From assembly GCA_027924585.1 (NCBI GenBank), contig BSBM01000779.1:13791001-13855000 (forward strand): a stretch of 64,000 bases of DNA. The letters run 5' to 3'. A program made the position numbers and the translations under genes. Origin of the DNA: Larix kaempferi (taxonomy: Eukaryota; Streptophyta; Pinopsida; Pinales; Pinaceae). Below the pieces are notes generated by a model. That model did no database searches. It was not told the DNA's origin and was given only the letters and a program-made list of their open reading frames with translations. Numbering within the stretch: the stretch's first letter is position 1; every line of letters begins with the position of its first letter. Shown here piece after piece: positions 1-10,108 of the stretch.

Positions 1-1705
1 TGAGTGGATTGTCTCCTGAACCAGGATGATGTTGTCCTAGATTTACCTTCCTTTGATTTTCTGAAATAAGGCTTGGAAGAATGTGTTTAAGGCAGTTGGC
101 CATTTTTTTGGTGATGATCTTGTAACCGATATTGCAGAGGGAGATGGGAAGAAATCTATCAAAGGAGGTTGCATCTTTTTCCTTTGGAATGAGAGCTAGG
201 AATGCTAAATTGGTCCTCCCCCCTATTTTGTCACATTTTTGAGATTTTGAGACTATTCTATATAGGTATTTGTAGATAACATCCCAGAAATATTTGATAA
301 ACTCTGCGGTGAAACTGTCTGGTCCAGGAGCTTTGTCCTCCTCCATAGCCTCGACCGCGACCTTTAGTTCGTCAAGAGTCACAGGTTTGACAAGATTCAG
401 GTTATCCTTGCATTATAGTAGGCTTGGGACTAGATCCAAAATGGTATGTGCCTCGTGGGATTGAACTTGAAGGTCCTTTGAGTAGATGGCGTTGAAATTA
501 CGGGACGCCTCTGCTTTGACTTCTCCAAGCTCTTTGACTAATTGACCTTGTGCTCGGATTGCACGAACCTCTTTATATTGCTTTCTTGCTTCGGCTTGCT
601 TGTGAAAAAATGTTGTGTCGCGGTAACCTGCTTGAAGCTAGAGACTTCTATATTTTTGTCTCCAAAATTATTCTTCTTGTCGGCAAGTTGAATGCAAGGA
701 TTAGTGTAAAGTAATTTCTTTTTCTAGAAGTTCCTTAGTGATAGAAGCTACTTCCATAATGTCTTAATGATATTCTAGTTTTTGATGTGCTTCTAGTCTC
801 AGTTGATAAGGAGGGACTATGCGCATATCCCAACACTTGAGATATTTTTTGACTTGGCACAGATTCTCTTCCCAAACATGGAAGGCTGATCTTGTGAATG
901 GAGCTACCTAAGCCATTTTGACAACATCCTGAAAATCCTTTTGGGAAGTCCATAGAGGATTGAAACGAAATGGGATAGGTCCCAAGTTAAAATATTTTAA
1001 TAATTCAAGGAGGATAGGCTTATGATCTGATCCTCCAAATGATAAGATCTGGGAAGAGGGATTCAATCCTAACATAAAAAAAGCATCCTCAACCAAGAAC
1101 CTATCTAAACGAGCAGCAATATGCCCAGGACCCAAACGTTTATTGGGCCACGTATAGTTGCCATTGGTGGGAGTGGTGTCAGTCAATTCCCAATCTAAAA
1201 TGAGCTCGTCTACCTGATCTCTTAGGGTATCTGTCACGAGTGAGCCGCCCCATTTTTTAGATTGGTTTAAAATAATATTTAGGTCGCCAGCTAGAATGAT
1301 GTTATCTAGCCTAGTGCCATTGCTAACTTCCCAGAGGAGGTTCCAACAATATTTTTTTTCAGATAGAAGGGCTGGGACATAGATATTAAATAGATAGACT
1401 TGAATTCTCGTATCTTTGTGAATAAACCGAGTGAAGATCCATTGTCTACAGGTTCTTTGTTCAGTAAGCTCGTATTTGGAATTGTCCCAAAGTTTTCCTC
1501 TTCCTCCTGAAGCACCTCTGGAATTGATTGCATAAGCTCAACCTTTTTTCTAAAATATTGAACTTGTATGAAGGAAAGCCTTTTCCTCCATCTTGGTCTC
1601 TTGGACGAGTAGAAGATCTGGTTTGGAGATGCAGATCAGATCTTTCATGGCTTCTTCTTTATTTCTGCTACCAAGTCCTCTGCAATTCCAGGAGAGAACC
1701 TTCAT
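1..1705 (-). pseudogene. LINE ORF2 (AP-endonuclease + reverse transcriptase), broken and cut by window edge
   Basis: The start is the ATG at 1703-1705, giving MKVLSWNCRGLG, the classic N-terminus of plant LINE endonucleases, followed by the catalytic-type VQETK. After a frame disturbance near 1540-1300 the endonuclease resumes with AGDLNIIL, then RLDRFL and GGSDHKPILLEL (the SDH motif) at about 1237-1000. The endonuclease-RT linker follows (QAGYRDTTFFHKQAEARKQY, 640-560), with a TAG replacing the usual Trp at 638-640. RT begins with KAPGPDSFTAEFI and continues with TNLAFLALIPK and PISLCNIGYKII (about 340-110). A frameshift lies near 30-40, because the expected NIILVQETIHS is read in another frame. 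The family nicks target DNA and reverse-transcribes its RNA there. Confidence 0.8.
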
Positions 1706-2987
1706 TATTTACCTTTGGAAGAGGTTGGAATCCTATTGTGGGTTTGCCCTTGATGCTTAGAATTTCTAGGAGTTCGCAAGTGTCTTTCTAGCGTTTGTTG
1801 GAAACCTTGCAGCTTGTCTTTGTAGGTAGCTTTCTCTCTATGTTCTTTTTCTGATTTCCTTCCTCGGTTAGATTTCTTCTTCTTGGATAGGGATTTCTCT
1901 ATTTCCCCTTCTTCTTCATCTGACTGTTCGGAATCGATATTTCCAGTCGAGCTCTCTTGTACTCTGGATTCTTCCACATCCTCCATTGTGGATTCTAGAA
2001 GTACAACAGAGTTGATATCAGAGACGACCTCAGTAGCCTCCTTCCCTATGATCTCCCCAACTAGAGGGACAAATCTGTTTTCTGGGGCTTGCTCATATGA
2101 TGTTTTTGGAGAAGTTTGGGGAAGATTGGCGGTTTTTATTTCCTTCCTCTGGCCATGCCTACCTTTGGGATTTTCCTTGGCTTTCTTTGTTGCTTGCCAA
2201 CCATCATTCTTTTCTTTTTCTACTTGAGCTTTCTAGTTTTGGGGGAAATTCCTTTGAAAATGGCCGTATTCATGACAACCTCTACATTTGAAGGGAAGCT
2301 ACTCATAATCCAATTTTTGAAAATGGGACCAAGTTCCTACAATGAGCTTAATCGGTTATGGCAGGACGAATTCCAGATCTACTTCCACGCAAATACGAGC
2401 ACGAACCTAGTGATCCTTTGGGATTTCCAAATTGATAAACCGACCTAGGGCATTGCCTATAGACTTTAGGGAATCGGGGCTCCAACAGTGCATTGGTAAG
2501 TTTGACAATCGAACCCAAAGAGGGACAGCAGTAGGGATATCTATCACGGGATTGAAGTTTGGGGTCCACCAGTTTAGGTAGAGACCTTGAGGCCCCATGA
2601 AGTAAGGGCCAGTCATAAATATTAGATCTCGGTCTGATTTGGATTGGAAATCGAATAAAAAACCCTCTCCCTACCGAATAGGAGGTCACATTTTGAGTAA
2701 TCAACGGTCTCTAGTTCCTTTGAACCCAACTTTCTGTGGTCTTCGGGGAGGGCCAAAGGCCGGTAAACTGGCCTATCAAAGATCGATATGCAAGGGACAA
2801 GGCTACTCTTATGGTTCTTCCGGTGGGAGGGCCAATAGAGGAACATCTTCCAATCCTTTGACAAACTTTGATGTCTCGGTCCCAACTGTTTTCTTACTTT
2901 TCGAGGTGATCAAACAAGAGAAGGCTTCAACTTAGGTGGAAAGTGGAAGGTAGAGGGTTCCACCGAACCTCCCTTGCCAGACGCCAT
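1705..2987 (-). pseudogene. LINE ORF1 (DUF4283 / CCHC zinc-knuckle RNA-binding protein), broken
   Basis: The frame opens at an ATG (2985-2987) reading MASGKGGSVEPS and ends at a TAA at 1705-1707. Around 2420-2600 it carries the DUF4283-type core with VPLWVRLSNLPMHCW and GNALGRFINLEI, as in many plant LINE ORF1 proteins. A following stretch gives ARICVEVDL and then a zinc knuckle, CRGCHEYGHFQRNF, in which the last cysteine has become phenylalanine (TTC). The C-terminal part (about 1705-1986) is a charged linker rich in Glu, Ser and Lys. In-frame stops lie before the knuckle (DYE-stop-LPFKC), just after it, and near the N-terminus. The family binds element RNA in a ribonucleoprotein; this copy cannot make a full protein. 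Confidence 0.75.
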
Positions 2988-3112
2988 GCCCTAGGACAGC
3001 AGTAACCCAAGCTGGTCTCTGCACCCTCGGCTCGAAGCTTTAGCGGCCTCCAAAACACAAATGCCCCGATGCTTATTCAAGAATGCTCCGCTCGCAAATC
3101 TGGACACCAATT

Positions 3113-3380
3113 TTTTTTAATATTTTTAATATAAAGTAATATATGTTGATAACATGTATATGGATATTGAAAACTAAAATATTATTATATTATAATTAAA
3201 AATATATATATTATAATTTATTTTTAAAAATATTATTAAATTACGATATTAGAAGTATATATTCTATTTTATTAACATATTACAGTTAATTTATTAATCA
3301 AATATTAATATTTAATAATAATAAATTTTTTAATTTTAATCTTAATTTAATTTTAATTTTAATCTTAATTTTACAGTTAA
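3113..3380. other. Very AT-rich spacer
   Basis: About 270 bases of almost pure A/T, rich in AATATTATTA- and TTTTAATTTTAATCTTAATT-type runs. No coding potential or repeat boundary is visible. It separates the LINE 5' end from the minisatellite region. Confidence 0.6.
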
Positions 3381-3387
3381 TTCTATT

Positions 3388-3597
3388 TTAGTGTTCCTCT
3401 CGTTGTTCTGCTGTCAATTCGTCTAACTTTCTTTTTTGATATTCTTTTTGTCGATCTGTGTTTCGTTTTCTTTGTTCTTCTAGTTCTTGTACTATCATTT
3501 CCTCCAACTTCCTTTTTCGAAATTCCTTTTGTTCTTCTGCTTTTCGTTTCAAGTCTTTTTCTCGTTCTTTTGTTGTCACTGAAATCAATGCGTCCAT
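3388..3597 (-). CDS. Short charged open frame, unrecognised (doubtful)
   Basis: A 69-codon open frame of almost entirely charged, helix-favouring sequence (KRKAEEQKEFRKRKLEEM and similar). It resembles a coiled-coil fragment with an internal ~20-residue repetition (KEFRKRKLEE, KEYQKRKLDE). Its 5' end runs straight into the minisatellite. No domain, promoter or splice signal supports expression. It may be a relic of a coiled-coil coding exon or simply a repeat that happens to be open. Confidence 0.2.
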   Translation of the reverse strand: MDALISVTTKEREKDLKRKAEEQKEFRKRKLEEMIVQELEEQRKRNTDRQKEYQKRKLDELTAEQREEH

Positions 3598-3937
3598 ACA
3601 CTGAAATCAATCCGTCCATACATGGAAATCTATGTGTCCATACGCTGAAATCAATGCGTCCACAGAATAACATCTACACTGAAAAATATGCAATAAAAAA
3701 CTCCATATAGTGAAATCTATGCGTCCATTCACTGAAATCAATGAGTCCATACACTAAAATCTATGCATCCATTCACTTAAATCAATGCATCCATACACTG
3801 AAATCTATGCATCCATTCACTGAAATCAATGCGTCCATACACTGAAATCTATTCGTCCATACACTGAAATCTATGCGTCCATACACTGAAATCAATGCGT
3901 CCACAGAATAACATCTACACTGAAAAATATGCAACAA
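3579..3937. repeat. 22-bp minisatellite with a duplicated flank
   Basis: Consecutive imperfect copies of a 22-base unit, close to GAAATCAATGCGTCCATACA plus CT, alternating AATCAATG and AATCTATG. A 45-base segment that is not part of the unit (CCACAGAATAACATC onwards) occurs twice, at about 3658-3702 and 3899-3943. The array therefore grew by duplication of a larger block as well as by unit slippage. No coding role is apparent. Confidence 0.8.
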
Positions 3938-3943
3938 AAAATT

Positions 3944-4640
3944 TCAACATTGTAAGGAACAGGTTAAGTTGAAAACACAGAAAGAATTATGAGGATTATA
4001 ATAATGTAAGTAATAAGTATGAGTAAATTGTTATCACATTCCATGTATCCAAGGATGCCATATTCATTGGTAGTTATATTGATTCATATATAACCCTGAA
4101 ATTATCTCCCATTCATGCTTTTGAGAATCCCTTTGCACAAATAACACTTCTTCACGATCTCTTTAGTTCACGGTCATGTTTTCTTTGTTCTTCTATATGT
4201 TTTGATGTTTCTTTTTTTGTTATGAATTCGAAATGTTGAGTAAAGAACATGGATACTATGGATTCTCCAAAACCTCCTGAAATCAACAACCACATAAATC
4301 TTGCTACAAAGATTATTTTTATCTTTCTATTCTATACATTTGTCGTACTTTTTTTCTTTGATAAGCAATATCTTCATTATTTGCAATATTATCATGAGGA
4401 TCCATGATATACCTTGAAATAGAGAACACCAAAATCTAATTTGTTGAAATCATTACAGAGTAGTTTTTCTATTAAATTGATAAATTCAATGTATAGATGT
4501 AAATAAAAAAAAACAATGCATTGCTGAAATTAATGAAAGATTTTTTTATTTATTAAATTGATAAATTCAATGCATACATGTAAAAAACAAAAAAAATGCA
4601 TTGCTAGAATCAATGCAATGAATGAAATAAATATGAATAT
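3944..4640. other. Non-coding AT-rich stretch, nothing recognised
   Basis: No long open frame, terminal repeat or RNA motif was found. Two related stretches around TTTTTCTATTAAATTGATAAATTCAATG (about 4465 and 4548) form a local ~85-base imperfect duplication. Confidence 0.5.
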
Positions 4641-4654
4641 TTTGTTGTTTAACA

Positions 4655-4775
4655 ACATTTGTGTGTGGTCTATTGGTAGGAATTAAGTTGATTGGGCTTG
4701 TGTTAACCTAGAGACCACGGTTCAAAACCCTTTTTGCTTGGAGTTATAGTTAGTTATCAAATCTAACTATTATTA
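4655..4775 (+). mobile_element. tRNA-derived SINE-like unit, copy 1
   Basis: An internal RNA polymerase III promoter pattern is present: A-box-like TGGTCTATTGG at 4666-4676 and B-box-like GGTTCAAAACC at 4719-4729, 53 bases apart start to start. This is normal spacing for tRNA-derived SINEs. After the B box comes a non-tRNA body (CTTGGAGTTATAGTTAGTTA) shared with the second copy. Folding as a functional tRNA is not evident, so it is called SINE-like rather than a tRNA gene. Confidence 0.5.
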
Positions 4776-4789
4776 TGGCATTTTTTTAA

Positions 4790-4935
4790 CACCATTTCTG
4801 TCTGATCTATTGGTAAGTAGTGAGGTGATTGGGCTTGTCTTAACCTAGAGACCAAGATTCAAATCTCTTTTCGCTTGGAGTTATATTTAGTTACCAAATA
4901 TAATTATTAGTTAGCAAATCTAACTATTATTATGG
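4790..4935 (+). mobile_element. tRNA-derived SINE-like unit, copy 2
   Basis: Direct repeat of the preceding unit with the same layout: TGATCTATTGG at 4803-4813 and GATTCAAATCT at 4856-4866, again exactly 53 bases apart. The body (CTTGGAGTTATATTTAGTTA) is partly re-duplicated at its end (AATTATTAGTTAGCAAATC). Both boxes are more degenerate than in copy 1. The two units may be a dimeric SINE or a later tandem duplication of one insertion. Confidence 0.5.
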
Positions 4936-5300
4936 CTGCTTTTCTTTTCTATTCTTATGTCGGCTATAATATTCTTTTTACTTCTTTGGTTTCTACTTCT
5001 TATGTCCATTATAATATTTTTTTTTTACTTCTTTATTTCTTTACTTTTTATGTTTTTAGTTTTTAGGTTAGCTATAATATTTTTTTTACTTCTTATATTT
5101 CTAGTTTTAATGTCGGCTATAATATATATTTTTACATTTTTGTTTACTTCTTTATTTTATGTTGGGTATAATATTATGTTTCTACTTTTCATATCCACTA
5201 TAATATTTTTTAACTTTTTTATTTTATGTCAGCTATAATATTTTTTAACTTCTTTTTTGTTTACGGCCGACATAATATTTATTACTTTTTAGTTTGTATA
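4936..5300. repeat. Degenerate tandem repeat (TATGTCGGCTATAATATTTTT-like unit)
   Basis: About a dozen imperfect copies of a 30-40-base unit built on TTCTTATGTCGGCTATAATA followed by a T tract and ACTTC. An open frame across it (4957-5238) encodes only Phe/Leu/Ile-rich low-complexity sequence and is judged a by-product of the repeat. Related GGCCGACATAATATTTATTA copies occur again inside the insertion at 33172-33647. Confidence 0.65.
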
Positions 5301-5479
5301 ATTCATTTTTGTTTATGGCCGACAATAATGCCAACCGTGTTTTTCAATCGAAAATACACATTTCTTTTAATGGCCGACTAAATATTAATTAGTTTTTACA
5401 TTTTATTAGATATCCCTCATATTATAACTTTTTACATTTTATTAGATGTAACACTACATTTTTACGATTTATTAGATGT

Positions 5480-5548
5480 AACGGTACATCCACGTTAGAA
5501 GATCTCCCTCATACTGTGCTATAGAGCACCTCTCGGCGCAACTTATTA
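5480..5548. repeat. End fragment of a dispersed element (GCACCTCTCGGCGCA terminus)
   Basis: The sequence GATCTCCCTCATACTG.GCTATAGAGCACCTCTCGGCGCAA at 5501-5541 recurs nearly unchanged at 33588-33624 and in degenerate form at 59463-59511. At 33 kb it marks the right end of an insertion into an LTR. Here it probably marks the right end of the element that includes the upstream GGCCGACATAAT repeats. Confidence 0.5.
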
Positions 5549-6400
5549 ATGTCCCAAGCCAACATAACCCTATAGTATGTGACAAAACCCTTGCAAAATA
5601 TTCTAAGAACAATAAAAAATTGAATTTTAGATTGTGACATAAACATGGAGGAATATCACAATCTAACATAAATCTTGATGAACGTCACAATGTGACAAAA
5701 CCTAAAATGTGATATAATATTTGATTAATGTCCCAAGCCAACATAACCCTATAGTCTATGACATAACCCTTGCAAAAACTTATAGGAACATTAAAAATTT
5801 GAATTTCATATTGTGACATAATCATTGAGGAATGTGATCAACGTGACAATGCGTTTAAACATAAAACGTGACATAACAATTGATGAATGTTCCAAGCCGA
5901 CATATGAAAAACATGACATAAAAATTAATGAATTGATGTTGCATTGATTATCAACCTAAACATGACAATGTGACAAAACCCTTGTAAATAATTACAATTC
6001 CATATAACTCTTATTGAACATCATTAAGTTGATATAAATCAATAAAGTAAATGTCATAATGCAACATACATGTCATAATGTGACAAAACCACAGAGGAAT
6101 GTCGCAATTGAACATGGCACTTGCTGAACGTCATAATGTGACAAAACCCTTGCAAAACCTTAAACATGGAGGGATGTCGCAAGTGAACCTAAGGAATGTC
6201 ACAATCGAACATGGCACTTGATGAATGTTGCAATGTGGCAAAACCCTTGTAAAACCTTCAAGGAACATTGAAAAGTTGAATTTTAGATTGTGACATAAAC
6301 ATGGAGGATTGTCACAAGCTAAGCTAAAACTTTATTAACGCACAATGAGACAAAACCCTTGCAAAGAATTTCAATTCCATATAAAAAACTGTATTGCTAT
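5549..6400. repeat. Satellite-like array, copy 1 (ACATAACCCTTGATGAA family)
   Basis: Divergent tandem copies of a ~29-30-base monomer of the type CATAACCCTTGATGAACGTCACAATGTGA. The copies carry interspersed longer units such as CAATGTGACAAAACCCTTGCAAA. The same monomer makes up the larger array at 44.9-47.5 kb. Array-like remnants continue to about 6960. No credible coding frame. Confidence 0.7.
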
Positions 6401-6690
6401 TATGAATAAAAATATTATGTGATGCAATGCTTGATACCACATTTGGTAAATTAGTCCTTTGAAGGCATATTTCATATACATAATACATAATTAAATTGGC
6501 ATAATTGAATTGGTTTAAATCTGCTCATGTATATTCATCTTGGTTTAAATCTGGTCATGTATATTCATCTTGAAGTTTCTAAATTTTAGATGGATTGAGC
6601 ATCAATCTTTCCTTAAAATTATAGTAAATTGAAAAATATTTATTTTATTTAAACTATTTAATTTAAGGCAATAATCAAAGTACTAACTAC
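6400..6690. repeat. Right flank shared with the 48-kb locus
   Basis: The segment around 6500-6680 (GTATATTCATCTTGAAGTTT, then GATGGATTGAGCAT, then the TTTAATTTAAGGCAATAATCAA end) matches 48215-48370 in the same order and orientation. The two satellite-like arrays therefore sit in homologous surroundings and are copies of one larger repeat. GGTTTAAATCTGSTCATGTATATTCATCTT is locally duplicated at about 6510 and 6541. Confidence 0.6.
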
Positions 6691-7835
6691 TACATAACAA
6701 ATATATCCATTTTAGGAAAATTTGGGTTTTCTCACAATTTCAAAATCTATGTGACATAAGCAATAATTAAAAATAACACATGTTATGATTTTAAACCCTT
6801 GTTGAACATCATCCAACATAATTAAAACATGAATATAATCAACATGAGTGAAACAATAAACCTTTGAAAAAATGTCACATTGCAACAAATTTTTTCTTGA
6901 ATGTCGTAATGCCACAAAGCCATTAAGGAATGTAATCGATGGAACATTATGTATGAGGTTCATTGAACAACTTAGCCAATTAATCATTGTGCCAAATTAA
7001 CATAAGTAAATCATGACATAATCAAGTCAACATAAGTAAAATATGATTAGAATGAACATGAAAGCTCAATTTAATAATAAAATAAGTGAATATAAACCCT
7101 TCTAAAAAAATTAATAAAATATACTTAACAATGTTATGGATGACATTATTAAACATATAATTTTTTTAAATGGTATGGATGATATTATTGAACATATTTT
7201 AAAATATAAGAACATATTAAAAAACAACAATCTTAATAATATTTCTAAATTATATTATATTTATAAAATAACACTCTATAAAGTAATTATTGGAATTAAA
7301 TCCAATTGTTCATATAGATTATATATAATATATAAATGATAATATTAATTATAAACAATGAGTGCTAGACAATCCATACTTCATTCTTCATCTCCAAAAA
7401 TCCAAGATATAAACACCTATCAATGCAATTAGCATAAGTGATATTTTTGGATTTGATTATCATAAGCTTTGTTTTGTCTAGAGTCATGTAAACACTAGCT
7501 ATTTATTCCAAACAAATTTCTAACGTATCAATCCATATACCAAAAGAAGAGATAAAAAAACATAAAACAACGTTACTTAGCTAATATATTACAATTAATT
7601 TATTTTTAACAATTCTTAATATTTCTAAACTTAAGTTTTAAATAAAAATATTCTCTAATTAAATGGAAAAAATACTCTAACATTCCAAACTATAAATAAT
7701 GAAAATGACACCATAAAAACAATAAAACCACTTTTTAATAAAAACTAACATAAACCTATTATATTATTTAATTTTCCATATTAGAAAAATAACCATTTCA
7801 ATTTTAATTCCCATAAAATTAAAACTTCTATATAC
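6690..7835. other. AT-rich DNA with array remnants, nothing else recognised
   Basis: Scattered fragments of the CATAACCCTTG family are visible to about 6960. The rest is AT-rich sequence without open frames of interest, terminal repeats or RNA motifs. Confidence 0.45.
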
Positions 7836-7955
7836 AATTTATATTTAATATTAGTAACCAATTAAATAATATTTATTATTATCTATACAAAAGATATAGA
7901 ATTTATATTTATTATCAGTAACCAATTAAATAATATTTATTATCATCTATACAAA
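7836..7955. repeat. Tandem duplication, period 64
   Basis: AATTTATATTTA.TATTAGTAACCAATTAAATA and the following TATCTATACAAAAGAT occur twice in a row, starting at 7836 and 7900, with few differences. Confidence 0.75.
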
Positions 7956-8056
7956 AGATTCGAGGAAGCATTAGAAAAGTCAAGTTCGAAACAAAGACAA
8001 GCTAACTACTTCGCAATTGTCAAAATTAAAAATTTAGTGCACATGCAAACATTTGG

Positions 8057-8330
8057 ACAAAGCTAAGTTCGAAACAAAGACATAACCCAATTTATTGCTT
8101 ACAACGGAGAGAATAGGACAGTTCTCCCCGTCATTTTCCATGAAAGATGTGAGTCTAACCATCCTCTCTAAATAATGAAGATAGAAGCATTAGGAAAGCT
8201 AAGTTCGAAACAAAGACAAAACCCAATTTATTGCTTACAACGGAGAGAATAGGACAATTCACCCTATGTCATTTTCCATGAAAGATATGAGCCTAACCAT
8301 CATGATCTAATTAATGAAGATATACAAGAA
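8057..8330. repeat. Tandem duplication, period about 137
   Basis: The block AAAGCTAAGTTCGAAACAAAGACA... CCCAATTTATTGCTTACAAC... TTTTCCATGAAAGATRTGAG occurs twice, starting near 8057 and 8194. A partial third start (AAGTCAAGTTCGAAACAAAGAC) lies at about 7977. No coding signal. Confidence 0.75.
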
Positions 8331-8339
8331 TCATCAAAG

Positions 8340-8870
8340 AGGGGGTGTGAACGTTATTAGATATAAAAAATAAGTAATTGTTCAGTTTTATTCCAGGTTT
8401 AAATTTAATTGGCTATTATTATATATTTTAATTTAATTAGTTATGAGTAGATTGTAATTTAGCATTTTAATTAGATGTGAGTAGCTTGTAATTTAGTATT
8501 TATCATGAAACTTATGATTTAATATAGGATCAAGATGTTTTGAGACTAATTTCAAGGATGATCTTTATCTTGGGGTGGCATACTCTTCCAATCAATCAAA
8601 GGACATTTTTTATTGAAAGTTTGAACTCGAATAAAAAAATGAAAAACTTAGTTCCCTTTAAATCTTTCTATCTTATTATTGAAATCTATTTTTATTTATC
8701 AAGATCGTGTTTCTAGATTTGGAGTTAATAAATCATCACTTTTGGGACATGTTACTATGAGGATTTTTAGTTTTAGATGTGAAAGCACCCTCACTTTGAG
8801 AACCAAACTTGGGTCAATGATGGAAAACTCCCATTGATTTGACATTTGACCACAACTCCACTACCTTAAA
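8340..8870. other. Non-coding, nothing recognised
   Basis: AT-rich sequence with a small internal repetition (TTTAATTAGTTATGAGTAGATTGTAATTTAG, about 8430-8500). No feature can be supported. Confidence 0.45.
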
Positions 8871-8874
8871 ATTA

Positions 8875-9900
8875 TGGTAGTCTATGTCTTAAGGATGAGA
8901 AGAAGGTGGGCTTTGATCTACATTAGAGAAATTTTGAGTAAAAAATGGGCCTCAAAACAATAATATTGTACAACAAAAATCACCAATAAGATTCAAGATG
9001 ATGATGTCAACCATGGAGATGAATCACCATTTTTTAGTAAAAACTAAAAAGGTAAAAAGGTGAAAAAGTGAAAAAAACTACTATTTTCAACTCTTATTTT
9101 CAACTTATATCCCTTTATTTCACTCAAATTTCAAGTAGGAGCACTCGTTCGATGGGGAATTCAATTCCGCGTCCAACAATTATCCACATGACATACTTTT
9201 GATGGATGCCACTCCCCTAAAAACAAGAAATTCATGAAATATTGTGATGATGACATCATCATTACGTTTTTTCATGAATTTCTTGTTTTCGAGGAGTGGA
9301 GTTTATCAAAAGTATGATGTGTGGGTACTACTTGGATGAGGAATTGAATTCCCCATCCAACAAGTGCTCCTGCTCGAAATTAGAGTGAATATACAAGGAG
9401 ATAAGTTGAAAATACGAGTTGAAAAAGTAGTTTTCTTCTTTTTTCCTCCAAAATTGATGAGGTGTGCTAATCTTATTTTATTATTTCCACTATTATTTTA
9501 TTATTTTCCTTAGGAGACCTATTTTAGACCTCAAAATTTCTTTAATGCGTATATGTGCATAGGGAGTGTAATGCAAGTCTTGTATGATCAACCACTACCT
9601 CCAAGTGTCCACATAGAAACCTTAGGGGCTAGATGCTCTCATGAGAATTGAACGTTAGGCACCAATGAAAAAATCCTCATTCCTCACCATCAGATCCAAC
9701 TTGTTTGGGAAAAAAAATTAGATGTAGCTATAATAGATAGTGTTTGGTTTTAAGGATGACAAGAAGGTGAGATTTGGTATACTTATGTTTGTGTAGGGAT
9801 TATAATGCAATCTTCACACATTCAACCATTATATCTGAGCGTCCCATAGAAACCTTAAGAACCAGACACTCTCATGGAAATTAAACCTTAATCACTAATG
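8875..9900. repeat. Tandem duplicate of an unrecognised sequence, first copy split by a MITE
   Basis: Copy 1 consists of 8875-8933 plus 9545-9680 and copy 2 of about 9735-9900. Shared blocks in order are AAGGATGAGAAGAAGGTGGG / AAGGATGACAAGAAGGTGAG, then a TATGT.TG..TAGGGA.T.TAATGCAA segment, and ACATAGAAACCTTAGG / CCATAGAAACCTTAAG. Copy 2 is uninterrupted where copy 1 holds the MITE, so it shows the pre-insertion site. Confidence 0.65.
8936..9542. mobile_element. Palindromic MITE / foldback element, 607 bp
   Basis: Terminal inverted repeats of about 30 bases (GAGAAATTTTGAGTAAAAAA at the left, matched by the reverse complement of the right end) are flanked by TA on both sides (8934-8935, 9543-9544). 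Much of the interior is also self-complementary: GGGGAATTCAATTCC... CATACTTTTGAT... AACAAGAAATTCATGAA on the left pairs with its mirror on the right around a centre near 9255. There is no coding capacity. The TA duplication fits Tc1/mariner-type MITEs. A shorter relative lies at 29407-29725. Confidence 0.7.
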
Positions 9901-10108
9901 AAAATAAAATTTTGATTATAGCGATAATAATTAATTTCGTGTCTATACAACTAATAAAAAATAAAATGTTAACGTGCTTAATATACTACTATCACAAAAT
10001 TTTTATGCCTCATTAAGGATAAGGAAAACTTCATTTGTATGCTTATATGGATTCATTATTTTCAAAGTTGGATAACGGTTCATCAAAATATGTAACTAAT
10101 GTAACATT
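9901..10108. other. Non-coding, nothing recognised
   Basis: AT-rich spacer with no open frame or repeat boundary. Confidence 0.4.

Larger units (their letters stand above)
1..3112 (-). mobile_element. Decayed plant LINE (non-LTR retrotransposon), 5' part; 3' end outside window
   Basis: On the minus strand this reads as a two-ORF plant LINE: a 5' leader (about 3112-2988), an ORF1 with a DUF4283-like RNA-binding domain and zinc knuckle, and an ORF2 with an AP-endonuclease domain followed by reverse transcriptase. The left edge of the window cuts it inside RT, so the 3' UTR and poly-A tail are not visible. The probable 5' end lies next to an oligo-T/A tract near 3110, where base composition drops abruptly to very AT-rich. 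Several in-frame stops and at least one frameshift show it is dead. It is GC-richer than the DNA to its right. Confidence 0.85.

Noticed and set aside
3579-3937. Possible CRISPR array
   Set aside because: The units are contiguous without unique spacers, and the context is a plant nuclear genome; it is a minisatellite.
4957-5238. 93-codon Phe/Leu/Ile-rich frame resembling a membrane protein
   Set aside because: It lies wholly in a T-rich tandem repeat, and the peptide repeats with the DNA unit.
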